From the NCBI GenBank assembly GCA_032207245.1, contig CM063503.1, positions 59,444,817-59,508,816 of the forward strand: a stretch of 64,000 nucleotides of DNA, given 5' to 3'. Positions within the stretch are counted from its first letter, which is position 1, and every line of letters starts with the position of its first letter. Both the position numbers and the translations under genes were made by a program. Below the pieces are notes generated by a model. It saw only the letters and a program-made list of their open reading frames with translations. It had not been told where the DNA came from and did not search any database. Source of the DNA: Pardosa pseudoannulata (taxonomy: Eukaryota > Arthropoda > Arachnida > Araneae > Lycosidae). Shown piece by piece: positions 34,685 through 48,400 of the stretch.

Positions 34685-35599
34685 GATGAAGAGAGTGCAT
34701 GAAATCAAACCAATGCAAAGAACTAAATGGCTAAGGTATAATTACAATGCGTCTCATCAACAGTACCAATAAACATCATTAAACTGAAGGAATATGCATG
34801 AAATATATGATCTATACAGAAAAATATCTCGGTACTATAAAAGCGTTAAAAGAAATACAACAAAAACAGCAACATCTCAAGCCGCAATGCTAAGTAAGCA
34901 TGCGTTAGGCAAGACCACAGTTAGTAAAGCTAACCAATAGTACTGCCATAGGATTTGAAAAATAAAACCAGGCAGTTAATAAAACGATAGTTTCAATCAA
35001 CTTTCTGCAAGAAACATCTGCGAATGCTTTCTGTCAAATTTAAGAAATAAAATTGACTTCAATCTATTCTTTTAAAAAGAGAAGCTTCGAAAAGATTCGA
35101 TTCTTAAAAAAAAACATTTTTTTTAAAGGAAGACTCTATTTTACAGAATCGTCAATTCTTTCAAAGAAACAATGATTTTCTTTGTGAAATCTAGTATTTT
35201 AAAAAAGAATTAATTCTATAAAAAATCGTTTCTTTATAATAAAAACACCACACACTTTTTAAAAGAAAATCAAATTTTTAAAAAAAGGTTGATATATTTT
35301 TTATAAAAATGTTTTTTTTAATTTAAAAAAAAAGAATTCGTTCTTTTAAAAAAGAATTAATTTTAAAACAATTAATTATTTTAAAAAAAAGATTCGATGC
35401 TTTTAGAAAAAAAACTGATTTAAAAAATCAAAGAATCCATTCTTTTAAATTAAAAAAGAACCGATACTTTCAAAATAAATGATTGTTTTTAAAAATAATC
35501 GGTTATTTTAAAAAGAATCAATTCTTTGAAAATAATCGATTGTTTCAAAAGAAACGATTATTTATATTAGATTGATCTATTCTTTTCCAAAACAATCAA

Positions 35600-35770
35600 A
35601 CGATGGCCGATGACCGAATAAATTGGGCGCTGGTCTTCAGTACAGGAGTTTGTGGAATCGAATCCCACTGTGGCATGGGTGTTCGTAGCTCTTCGGAATC
35701 AGCTTTAAGAAGTAGGCCATGGACTCATTATCCATAGTGTAGCAAAAAGTAGATAGTAGCTCTCCAAACC
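35600..35770 (+). mobile_element. tRNA-derived SINE, copy 1 in minisatellite
   Basis: A-box region gatggccgatgaccgaataa and ttgggcgc, B box aatcgaatccca, then the family body with gctttaagaagtagg and the tail gtagatagtagctctccaaa. Same orientation as the copy 550 bases to the right; more diverged than it. Confidence 0.8.
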
Positions 35771-36147
35771 AAAACAATCAATATTTTTGAAAATATCGGT
35801 TCTTTTAAAAGAATCGATAGTTTCAAAAGAATCGATTCTTTCAAAAGATTCGATTCTATGAGACTAGATGATTTTTTGAAAATTATTGATTATTTTGAAA
35901 GTATTGATTCTTTTAAAATAGAATCGATCATTACAAAAGAAGCGATTGTTTCAAAGAATCCATTGTTTTAAAAAAGATCAATTCTTCTAAAAGGAATCGA
36001 TTATTTCAAAATAATCGATTGCTAGAAAAGAATCGTTTCTTTAAAAAGGAATAGAAAGTTTATATTAAAAAGAATTGATTCTTTTCGAGGATAATCGATT
36101 CTTTTTCTGAGATAATCAATACTTTGACACAAAGTAGTGATTCTTTT

Positions 36148-36335
36148 CAAATGAGCCTAACGCTGGCCGATTGGTTAGGGCGCTAATCGTCGGTACCAGA
36201 GTTCGTGGGTTCGAATCCCACTATGGCATGGATGTTCGTAGCCGTTCGGAATCGGCTTTAAGCAGTAATTCCCTTCTCATTAGCCCTCGTGTGCAAAACA
36301 GTAGACCGTAGCGCTCCAAACCGAGTCTTTTCAAA
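36148..36335 (+). mobile_element. tRNA-derived SINE, copy 2 in minisatellite (best preserved)
   Basis: A box tggccgattggttagggcgc, B box gggttcgaatcccac, then the body with ttcggaatcggctttaagca and the tail cagtaattcccttctcatta, ending gcgctccaaaccga. The tRNA-like head would be an internal RNA polymerase III promoter. Relatives occur at 10845, 35600, 53790 and 55238. Confidence 0.85.
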
Positions 36336-36415
36336 TGATTGATTAAATATATTTAAATAATCAATTCTTTTTTAAAAAAGTATTTTTTTCAAAGAATCGA
36401 TACTTATAAAAACAA

Positions 36416-38459
36416 ACTACCCACACAGCACATACGTTCGTATTTCGTCCCATTCTTGTTTCGTTCGTCCAAACTTCGTCCCACACTCGGAAGTGAAGTC
36501 CCATTATTGTCACTGACTAACGTAAATTTAACCAACATGTTCAAAATTGGCAATTTAAGCAACGAAATCTGAACATAAAGTATAAGGTAATGTATGAACA
36601 TAAATTCAGCGTTTTTTGGACGAAATTCCTACCAAAATTGTACATAGATTATACGTAAATTCTAAGAACATTTGTGCATGCGTTATTAAGAAAATCATTC
36701 CACTCCATTTTATTTAACTTATCGAACACATAATTTTGTCTTCAAATCTTTCTTTTAAGGAGTTAAGGTGAGTGAATTGGTTAATCATGTTTTCTAAAAA
36801 TGTATGTAAACAACAAGAATCCCGTAATTTGAATAATGTTGTCAAATCACAAATAAATGTTATTATTGACATATCTCACAATTCAAACTTTCCTAATGTA
36901 AACATTACAGAATTTAATAACTTTTGAAACTGTTCTCTTCACAATAAAATCTGATAATATATATAGTTTAAAAGATGGTAGCATAGATTTTATTTCAAAT
37001 TTTGTTAAAGTACAAACTAAACATAACACAGAAACAGTATTTATAGGAAAGAAATTTTCAAATGTTTCTAATTTATATTTAAACTCCTGAAAATCATCAT
37101 CATTATTAGATATTACAAGCTTAGAAATGAGTCCTGTGTTCTTATGGCCCTTGTGCTCTATATTAAAAAAATTATACATTTTCAATTAGATAACAGTTAT
37201 ATTGTATTTCCATTTTAATACTCTCTAAAATTAATTAGTGTTTTCAAAATGTAGTAAAAAAGTAATTTGTTTTTCAAATTTTATCTTCAATAAAATTGGA
37301 AAAATATACATGTTAAAAATACTGTGTTAGGTAAAAATCTTTTCTTTATTATCTTTTATAATAACCTAGAATTATTTCTAATTTAAAACTTAATGGCTTT
37401 AGTAAAACTGTTCACAATAACTAAAAGCTTCTTTTTTGTTTCTTTTGTACCCCTTCAAAAAAATTGAGCTACTTATTTTTATAATTTAAATTAAAAAACT
37501 TTAACTGGTCATTTTAGAATATTTTTAATTTAAAATTACAGTTTAATCTTAATCTTGTAAAGTTTACATAAACTCGAATATCAGCATTTTTCTTATTATT
37601 TAGATATAAATATATTTATTATAACTCATAAAATTGCCTTTTGCCACTGGCATTCCAATTGTGTTTAAAATTAATTTTTAGTGAAATCTGAAATATATGA
37701 AACTCTTCAGGAAAAAAAAACAGTGAATAAAGGTATACAATTTTTTCTATTACATTTAACTAAGACATTACATTTTACTGAAACATTAGGTATATGGTCA
37801 GTCTACAATTTCCATTGTGTAAATAATTATCTAGAATCTATAATAATACCTAATTTTTCAATTGCCACTGAATTTTTCTGTACTGATTTCTTATTGGTAT
37901 TTTTTCTTCTCTAATTTGGAGATTTTTCAACATTTACTTTGACTTATGAATACATAAAAAAGGTTTAGCTATTCAATTCTATTATCATTTTTGATTTACT
38001 ATCATGTAAGGCAGTCACATTAAAAAAAAAAAAAAAAAAAAAAACTAAAATGCTCAGTTCTTATGTTTTTATGAAGATTTCTTTCAAAGTGTAATAATAA
38101 GTAAATGCTTTATGTAATGTAGCAACATACAATGAGCAACATCAAATTTCAGCTAAGTATTTGGGTACGATTGCAGTTATAATTTAGATTTAATTGTTAA
38201 TATTTCAAATATATTTATATAATTTTTTATAAAATCAGTACTATTATATTATTTATGTCTATTAATTACAGAATCACTTCTTAATTTTTTTCTGTCTATG
38301 AGAACTTAAACAAAATGAATATGGTTTCAACTAACCAAGCAGGTATAATTTGCACTATTTTACTATTAATTTTCAGATTAATTAAAAAAAATAGTTCTTA
38401 AAATCTTTCTTAAAAACTTGTACTTAACTTTTTTAAACTTTTTTTAAACTTTTAATGGT
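36416..38459. other. Non-coding DNA up to the scaffold gap
   Basis: A run of ~100 codons on the minus strand (36883-37185) is open but AT-driven and has no domain I recognise. A poly-A tract lies at 38022-38044. The contig ends at 38459. Confidence 0.45.
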
Positions 38460-38559
38460 NNNNNNNNNNNNNNNNNNNNNNNNNNNNNNNNNNNNNNNNN
38501 NNNNNNNNNNNNNNNNNNNNNNNNNNNNNNNNNNNNNNNNNNNNNNNNNNNNNNNNNNN
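38460..38559. other. Scaffold gap of exactly 100 N
   Basis: A round 100-base N run is the usual placeholder for a join of unknown size. Kinesin copies A and B lie on different sides of it, which bears on whether the gene is really duplicated. Confidence 0.99.
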
Positions 38560-41500
38560 TACCAACTCCTTTATACAAACATAAAAAACTTTTTAAAAAA
38601 GAGAAAAAAAATTATATGAATTTTTTTCCTTTGAAATATATTATTTTCACAATTTACTCAAAACTGGAATTTTAGGCAAAGTCACTGTATGTAATGTTCA
38701 TAACAGCTTTATTTTTTTATTTTTAAGAAAAAAAAAAAAAAGGCACTGATAATAAATACATAAAAAATACACAAAAATTTGTAATAGAGAATATTTGCCT
38801 TACAATATTTTCTTTATGTGAAGGCTAATCATTTGTTATGTGGGAGTTTTAAACTAAAAACATTTTCCTACTAATTTGTTAAGAAAGTCCTCCACACAAA
38901 AGGCAACACTTCTAAAGGTTTATATCTCTGGACTAATAGTGACTTGAGCTATAAACCTCAGTGTACTATGTAATGAAAAACTAATACTGTTAAGTTATTT
39001 ATATTATTTTCAGAAATCTATGAAACTAATATAAACACATCAATACAACATAGTTTAACAAAAAATGGAAATTTAAAAATGTACAGAAAACATCAACACA
39101 TGAAATTTATACTACTATGTATTTGTTTAAAGACAAATCTTTTGTGTGACTATTTTATTTACTTATACTGATTAGCAGGATTTTTTAATAAATAAATAAA
39201 TAAATAAATATGTGGATAAACTAGATCTTGATGCACACTTCCATATGTATCCTAATGTAGTATCATTCTGTCTCATAAAAATATACTGACGGTTGAAGGC
39301 ACTGAATGAAGAACTTAATATAAGTTTAATGTATATAATGACTGAAAAAGGTGCTTTTTAGATAACAAATATTACTAAAGAGTATCTAAAATCAAAGAAA
39401 AATCTCATAATCCAACTAAAACATCAAACTTTTTTTAAAAAAAGGTACTTTAGATAACATTTTAAATTTTATAAAATGCCATTTTGTAATAATGAAATGT
39501 GATCTGCATTTTATGCACAATTGCCATAATGTGGCTCATACACTGCATGCAGCATTCAGAGGCACATGGTATGGTTGGTTCTAATGCAAATAAAATATAT
39601 GCATGAAGTATAGTAAACTAAAAATATACAACGTCCAAAAAAGTAACAAGTAACAGTAAAAGTATTTTTTTCTTGTTAGTTAAAAAATTCCATTATGTTA
39701 TTCAAAACATTATAAAAAATTATATACTATACTAATTCTATCAAACAATTTTGAAAAGAAAATCTGTAAAAGTTAGAGTTGTTTGTAGTTCCTATACAAA
39801 TTTTATCTATCATGGTAGTTAAAAGAGAGTCACATATGTTCAGTTAAATTCTAATCAGTTATAAGAATATTATTATTTAATATTGTTAATACAAAGACTC
39901 CTAACAGTACAGGATATCAAAACTAAGAGTGTACAAAGACGAATAGAATTCATTCAATATTATGCTTTTAATCAAATTATTTATTATATTTCATTCTTAA
40001 TATTATGTTATATATTTTAATCTATAAAATTTTTAAATAATTATATATTTTCTTTCTCTTAGTTATGTTGTTACACATGTATATTTTCCATATGAATAAT
40101 ATAGAATATGGAACATTATCTATATTAAACATGAATTTGTGTATTTAATGCTATATAATTATTGTGTGGCTTTTTATAACATATGAAAAACCATTGTATT
40201 GTTATATAATATCTACCCTAATTTTACGCAATGTGACACACTTGAAAATATATTTCCTACAAGCAATTTAAGATAGATTTAGGTTACATAAGAGGATAAT
40301 TTAAAATCTCACACTTTTTCGAAAAACATTATATATTATAAATTGCACTTTTAGCTAAAATTCACTTAGTTAAAAAGAGGAATACGTTAGGGTAGATTAT
40401 GTTAGTTTAAACAGTTAAAGAAGAATGAATGAAAAACTATAAATAAATAATACAATTCCTTCTGAAATAAATACATCTGTAATAAATAAATATCATGAAA
40501 AAATTGACTAAAAACTGATACTCTAGAATAATACTAATAGATAAATAGAATGGGGGTATTGAATTGAAAGGTTGGAATTCAAAGAGATGCAAACATGAGA
40601 CACAAAACTTAGTGTGATATAAAAGTAAACATTTATACAATGTAACACTATAAACACATAAGCAAATCAAAACATATGTTTTATATGTTTGTATATGAAA
40701 GTAATATCTACATTTACAATATATAGATATAAAACAAGCTACTACAAATGTACTTTTCTTGATCTTCTCTTTCTATTCCAATATACACTAGATACATCAG
40801 ATCAATTATAAGTAAATAGGTACAAACTTTTGAAATAAAGTTTGAAACAATTAACAGCATATAACTCTCTTAGAGTCAAAATCCATTATTGTTACTTTGT
40901 TTGTTATTTTATGTGAATGAAATCACAATTATGAATAATGTCAAGCTATTTATATTGACTAGAATTTTTTTCAAGACACTACTCTATTAACAAAATATCT
41001 TGGACGTATAGATCCCCCCTCCCCCTTTTGCATGTCTAGGAATAACAATCTCAAGAATTAAGAACTTGCACTCTATTCTTTCACACATCCTGTTATTTAT
41101 TATAATTGTAAATAATGGTAAGCACACATTATCCAAAATAATTAATTCCTGCAATACGTATTTTATAATTAACATGCTTTCATATCAAGAACTTTTTTTG
41201 GTTATTTGTAGCTTAAAATAGAAAATTAAACTTTTTTAAACTTGCATGACTGATGCAAGGAGAAAAAAAATGTGATGAACATCAAAATTTTGAAAGCATA
41301 TGAATTTTTTTAGTGTTGTATCTTCTTATTTCAAATGCATCAATGTGTTTGATATGACAAGCATGCTTGAATATTACATTCCCTTAAAAGTATCATTATG
41401 AAATTAAAACATAAGTTTGTTAGGACTACTATCAAATAACAGTTAAAGTTCATAGCCAGCAAACAAACAGTGAAGAATAAAGAGTAAAATCTTTGAATGA

Positions 41501-44440
41501 TGGTACCAAGAAAATCTAAGTATTTTAAACAGTTTTAGGAATCACAATTAGAATAGCAATGGTAGGTTAAACTTTTAAATAGAAAACGGATTAGAAAATA
41601 CCCTGAGAGACATCAGAAATCTACATCCAAATTAAATGTCCTTCAATATATGGAACATTATAGCTTAAATATTTTAAATGTAAATAATTTTGAAATTTAA
41701 GACAACTCCGGAAAGCTCAATAAGATAGACAGCATTAATAGTTTCAATAAATTTTTATCATTAGATAATAAAAATATTTAATGAATAAACTAGAATAACG
41801 ATGATATGAGGAATTTATACAAAGAAATATGTATAGTAAAGGGTAAAAAAATGCCTTACATATTTTCCTGCTTCTTATTTTTTCTTATGTTCCTGAGATT
41901 TAGAATGCTTGGTAGATGAAACTGTATTAATAAAATATAATGAAAATAACCTACTGAAAGCACTTTTAAAAACAAAACAAAATTTTAAATTGTATTAGAA
42001 TTAAAAATAAAACAAAGCAACATAAAATAACAAATGATAAAATAATACTAAAACAGAATGTCATTTAAAACAACTATTCACAAATTAAAAGAAATTATAA
42101 TTTGATATAATTATTAAATTATTTTATTATACACAAAATATCATTACTTTCAAATAAAATAACTTTATCATTCAGTATGAACTATTGGTATGAGTTCACA
42201 TCTCTATTTGAAAATAAAAAGGAATTTGTATAAATCATTCTAATAATATACAATTTAAATGCACTTCAATTCAAAAATCAGGATAAAAATTTTTATATTG
42301 CAACAAATTTCAAATTCTGGAATTTATTTGAGAGTTGACTACTGTATAACAAAAATAGGACTTTAAGAGATGATTATGCTTAGATAACTTAATTTTGGAT
42401 GAAAAGTAAGATTATCAGTAATTTAAGACAGTTTAAATTACATGTTTCCCATGTAAAACCAGCATCATAGATGTTAACTGTAAAAGTAAAACAATAGAAG
42501 TTTAAAAACAAAAAATGTATTGATCCTGCTCTATTTAAAACTTTCTGGCTCTATCTTAAAACAGCATGTGAAGTAACATTTTAAAGTCAAATATAAACCT
42601 TCTTAATGTTTCAATTTATGCTATATAGGACTCTAACAACAAATATCAAGGATTTTGCTATTATAAGAAATAAACACCTCTAAACTGCTCACAACTACAG
42701 TGAGAGTAAAAAAATCACACTTCCCAGATATGTTTCATGATTAACCAAATATTAAAAGACATGAATTAAGCCTATTCATGTTCTTTTTCAATTAATAAAC
42801 AAAATGGAATAACTAAATAAATAGCGGATAAATTTTAGTTAACATTGCACTTTAATATGTTTATTTTTGCCATTATTTATTTTATCAGCTTTGATAACAG
42901 CACTGAGAAATATCAGTGAAACAAATGGATGAATATTTAGCAACAAGCTATAATTGCTTGCAATGCAATTTTTTTAATCAATATTATTATTTTTTTAAAT
43001 TATATAACAACTAGTAAAGAAATTTCTCAATGATTTCATATATATTTCAAATAAAGTTCTTACATACAAGCATAACACACATGAACAATCAGAGTCCTTT
43101 TAGCTGAGAAAAAAACGGAAAAGAAACAGAAGGAAATCAATTTGCATTGAATATATAGTCATGCATACATACACACACAGACACTTGACAAATATCATTT
43201 ATAACTCATACTTTCCTAGAAATACATGCATTCATATTGAAAAATGTATAAAATTATTGATCAATATGAAAAGAAATTTTATTTCAAGAAACAATGCAAA
43301 CTTCTAATGGAACTAATACCTATAAACAGCCATACTTCCTTTCTTACAAATGTGATATTTACAATTTATAAACATCCTTAAGATATTTCTTAGTCAATGA
43401 AATCTTGCTGGTTTGGATATCATTATTCACTTTAAAACTAAAGTAAATATAACATCCCTAACAGCATAATTTTCTATGCAATTAATACCTTATGCAGCAT
43501 CAAAATGATCACTTTTATTGATCAATCATAAAGCTAAACTACTACTGATATTTCAAAAAATAAACCTAAAACTACATAAATTTACCCATAGTAACACTTT
43601 GGCAAATAATAAATACAACTTAGCACAATAAAGAAATTTACCCTCAATGAATGTGATTGCATAAAACTAAAACAAACAAATGAAATAAAAAGTAACATAT
43701 AGTTACTGCAAAACTTATATAAGAAAATTTGATCATAATGGTAGCGTAAATGAAAGTTATACAAAAATAGCTTGTTATTAACAAAGAACAAGAAAATACC
43801 ACTGTTTAGCCTTATGCATATGATGCAATGACAGCACTCTACAATCTTTACTTAGTAATATTAACTGAGCTTTTCATGTGCATTATTATATAGTGAAAAA
43901 TGGATTGTTTCTCTAATATCAATAGTGTAATTTATGATGAGCAGCTGCCTCTATTAAATGTGCAAGGAAAGTTGAGTGTATTTTATAAACTCATAGGTAG
44001 AGGAAGGGGAAAAAATATTAAATAGCTGGTTAAAACACAATTTGAAAAAAGAAGGCTAAATTTATAGTATATTCAGTTAGAGAAAAAGTTTAAAATCTAA
44101 AACAGAGTTAATTAGTTTGCATAGAACAATATTAAGTATATGTACGGGTGAAATTGTTTTAATTTGTGCTAGTATATATATTTTTATTACTTTATAATTT
44201 GACTCTAAACTTTACTATAATAAAAAAAGATATGTATTTCTGATGCAATCTAGAAATTTAGAAGTATATAAACTCAAAACACGTTTCTTATTCAAACCTT
44301 TTATAAATCTAAGCACAATTAAAAGCAATGCAACCTGACATTTGATAATAAAAATTAGAATTGAAATTCCTTGGAAGATTTGCAGCAGAATTCAATATGT
44401 CTGAAAAACAGTAAAATTCATGAAAGTCCCTTTCAATGAG

Positions 44441-44509
<69 letters not shown>

Positions 44510-45308
44510 TTCCATTTTCTATGTCTAAATCATTTAATATAATAGAATATATTTAACCTATTAATACATTATTCAGAAACAGTTTAACCACTGAACACAT
44601 CTCAAAGAGTAGGACAAGTGTACAAAATAAGAAGTTCTGAAATTTGGCTATGACATGAAAAATTGGCTGAGGGAACACTTCAGCAACAGGACCATTTAAA
44701 TGGAGGAAATTCTTTGAAATAATTACAAAGACAAAACAAAATCAAAAATTAATTAAAACACTGAAAATCAGCAATAATTACAAACTTTAAATATTACGTG
44801 ACAATTGAAAGGCACATAAAAAATTGTGTGATCTTAGGTCAACACACTGAGTAATAGTTCTTAGAACTTTCAGTACCTTTGTACATAAGTTTCAAGAGTT
44901 GGACACATAGTCTTGATTATAAAAAAAGTCTATACAAAACAATGCGCAACAACACATCCCTGCTTAAACAAAAACAATTCACAACTTTTTGCAAGATACA
45001 ATGCATATCACACAATTTTAGAATATAATTTAAATAAAAATAAATTAATTTTTAAATAGTAAGTATAAGTAGTAATGGGCAATTTTGATCAACTCAGGGT
45101 AACAGAGACCAACTGCCAATTTACAAATTTCTTCCTACAATAATAGAAATAAAATGTGTAACAAATTGCAAGTATTCATTAAATCTGAAGACAGATTTTA
45201 ATACCTGTGTGTGAGTTGCAAAAACTATCAAATTATAATAGCATTTTAAGCAACATATCTAAAATTCTGATATCACAAAAGAAAATAAATATCTTTTAAA
45301 TACATGTA
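38560..45308. other. Non-coding DNA beyond the kinesin 3' end
   Basis: No exon, RNA gene or named transposon seen in 6.7 kb. It includes a small (AAAT)n tract at 39187-39210, a C-run at about 41013 and a (TA)n tract at 44443-44507. The kinesin 3' untranslated region should occupy the right end. Confidence 0.5.
44443..44507. repeat. (TA)n microsatellite
   Basis: Uninterrupted TA, about 0.8 kb beyond the kinesin stop codon. Confidence 0.97.
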
Positions 45309-45435
45309 TCACATTTTGCAGATTATTGTTTTCATTTTGCAGGATTTACTCTTTGGAACAAGACCACGAGGCACTGGATACTCACTCTCATCTCTTGATC
45401 GATTTAGTCGGATTTGATCAATTGGAGTACTAGCA
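45309..45435 (-). CDS. KIF3B: Kinesin copy B last exon, residues 706-747 and stop
   Basis: Codes [20 protein letters not shown], then VPRGLVPK, the motif at the very end of KIF3B, then [13 protein letters not shown] and TGA at 45309-45311. The extra residues arise because no stop follows PRGLVPK directly. I could not fix the 3' untranslated end or poly(A) site in the AT-rich DNA to the left. Confidence 0.85.
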
Positions 45436-48400
45436 CTATAAAAAATATTAAAAACATTAGACTTCATTCATACTTACAGATCATAAGGAAAAATTATTTC
45501 ATTATGGGGTTTATACAGGTTTATGAAATTGAAAACTAAGGAATTTTTAGTCTTTTGAAGGATACTCGAATATGAACAATTCTAATAAAAAAAAATTATG
45601 GTTGAAAGAAACTTTTAATCTTCCCTGCATTACATAATTTTACAGGAAGTTGCTTCATTTTTTAAATTTAAAAAAAATGGTTCTCTTTGCAGGAGAATCT
45701 TTAAATAACCACTTCAGTGTAACAAACACTGGAGCGATAATCAATAGGTAATGTCCTAACAGCATTATTTAATAAAATATTGAAACCACACCAATTACTG
45801 CTTGCACATTTGCAGTTCAAAATTACCCATGACTGAACACTGGAAACTTCTTTACTAAATGATTTTGTAAAGCTCTATTAATGCTCTAATTGACAGACAG
45901 ACCATCTATTAGTACATTAAAAAGCTTAGAAAAAAATTAATAATTTGGCTTTTACAGACAATTCTTTCAATATATCTTCTGCACTGATATGTTCTAAAAA
46001 GATAGAATCACAATATCTTGTTGAGACTTTTATGGCAGGTCGTACTATATAATTTCTTGCTAATGATACTTACCTGGTTCTCACCTTTACATATTTACTT
46101 AAAATTAAGTTGCTGTTAAAAATTAAAGAACCAGCAGGAAAAGTAAGGGCTTTAAAAGCCCTTTTTTAATCAACATAGTAACTCTGTATTATATATTTAA
46201 AATCTTAACAATAAAATAGTACTTTACTTAGTCAAAAACTAAAAGAAATAAACTTACCCAGTTCTTCTTCCACTTCTTTGTGACCCATCAATGCTGTCTG
46301 ACTGTCTGCGTATAGTACTCCTATTAAATAACAAAGGAAAGTATTTTAATGAATTAATAATTTGCAGGATACTTTAATTTTTCCCTAAAAGAACAATATA
46401 CACAAAAGTTAATATTTTCATAGTGGTCATAAAAAGGTAATTTTGATAACTGTTAATATCCTGCAAGTAATATAATTTGTTTACAAAATTCCTAGCAAAT
46501 AGAGATACTAAGTTTACTTTTCATACCAAAGTTTCATTTATGATTTGATCAGTGGGACATGACAATTACTCAAATACCTTTAGAATTAATCAAATTTAAA
46601 AAGAATGATAGCATCAAAAAGTAAATATTTTATAAAGGTATGTTTAATTTATTATATAAGGACAAATTTTATAAAAGAAAATTTACAGTATAAAAAAATA
46701 TATATTTTTTGCTTGTTATGTTACTTTTTTTAATGTTAAAATTTTTTTAATAATTTTTATAGGCTTTAAATATTTCTAAAAACTTGATTTATAACCAAAG
46801 ACAAATATTGTTTCCCTCATTAATTTTTTTTTTAATATTCTTACAAACATTATTTTCTCTCCATATTTCTGAGATATTACAAGGTACAATTGCATTATTA
46901 AAAATTAAAATTTATTCTCTTAAGTCAGATTTGGATAGTAATAATTCATAAAAACAAAAGTAATATAATAATAATAATTATTATTATTATTATTATTATT
47001 ATTATTGCTAGTTTTTATGCAAAGTTTACTATTCATGAAATACAACTATGAGAGATGATATAACATATTTGTCTTCATTAATAAAGCTAACATCTTGAAC
47101 AGAATTAGCCTAGATTCCTTAAAGATAAGATTGTTAAAATGGTATTGTGTGAATTATGATAAACATTTTATTACTATCTTGTGTTAGAGTGGAAATTGCA
47201 AGTGCTTAAATTTTAATTGTTTTGCAAAACAAGTTATTGCTAATATACAAAACTATTTTATGGCAAATTTGTACATACTGAACTATTGATAGGTCAAAAC
47301 AAAGGAAAGAATTTAAATACTTACACAGAAAATATATCATCTGCAACTACCTCTTCAATAGCTTCTTTAATATATGGATCAACAGCTGGAAGTGGCTCAT
47401 GATCAACTGTTCTTTTACGAGGCATTGCCAAATCAGCAACTAAGATATTTTCCCTCTGTTGAAAAACTCAAACAATTAACAAAAATTTTCTAATTTTCAT
47501 TTTAAAAAAAAATGCTACTTTTTAAAAAAATTTTCAAAAAGGAAAATGTGAGTTTCTAACTATTTCTATGAAAAGAAAAATAGATATTTAAATACTGATA
47601 GAATAGACTGGAGAATGTTCTTTTTTATACACAATTATAAATTTTATAATGGTAAAGATGCTGCAAAAATATACATTGCTTTATTATTTAATTTTCCTTT
47701 GATTGAAATTGAACAATAAAACAAATTATATTTACTTTAACATTTATTTTACTGTAGAGCCCTCAGTACCCTATCCATAGATCCTAATGTTTTATCATCA
47801 ACATTTTCTTTATTAATTTCCATTTTTTCAATTGGGATACAATGGGATTGAGTAATATGATAGTTGATCATATTATCCCTCAAATGCAAGTTGTAATGCA
47901 ATAAATATCATCAATACACTCACAATGATAATGTACTGCATAGTATATATCCTTATCATGAGCAAAACCATAGTAAAATTACTATTGTTTACTTCTTGAA
48001 TAAATGAAATAGGAATAAATGAAAATTAGATGCAAAATAAAGTTTTTTTCTAAGTACTAAGGTACAAGTCTTTTAATCAAACTTGACTGACATTAAAAGT
48101 TAAAATCAAATCAAAAATTAAGATAAATATTCGTTTGAAAGAAACAAGAACTGGTTTGAAACTTTGTAAGTTAGATTACTATTTTTCTTTGTATGGGTAA
48201 AATAAATCTGGGACAAATTTTATTCAAAAAATAATTTTGAAGAAAATGGTAGAAGTAACCTATAATGAAAAAAAAAATACAGGCGTATGATTCTGGAAAG
48301 AGAAGCATTTAAAATACAGTCAATTATAAAGACAAGCCATAGTTATTACTTTTTGTAAATACTTAACATATTTTTCAAAAAAATTATCGGAATTTGAATT

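Larger units (their letters stand above)
35040..36415. repeat. Degenerate palindromic minisatellite (aaaagaatcgattctttt type)
   Basis: Dozens of imperfect units built on gaatcgattcttttaaaa, each nearly self-complementary around ATCGAT, so both strands read alike. Units vary in length around 20 bases and decay toward the left edge, where they grade into A/T runs. Two SINEs of one family interrupt the array. Not coding in any frame. Confidence 0.85.

Noticed and set aside
35600..36335. Possible functional tRNA genes
   Set aside because: The A and B boxes belong to SINE heads: the sequences continue into a shared non-tRNA body and do not fold into complete cloverleaves with proper acceptor stems.
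36883..37185. Open minus-strand frame of 100 codons
   Set aside because: No recognisable domain or splice context and an amino-acid mix expected from AT-rich DNA; length is compatible with chance in this composition.
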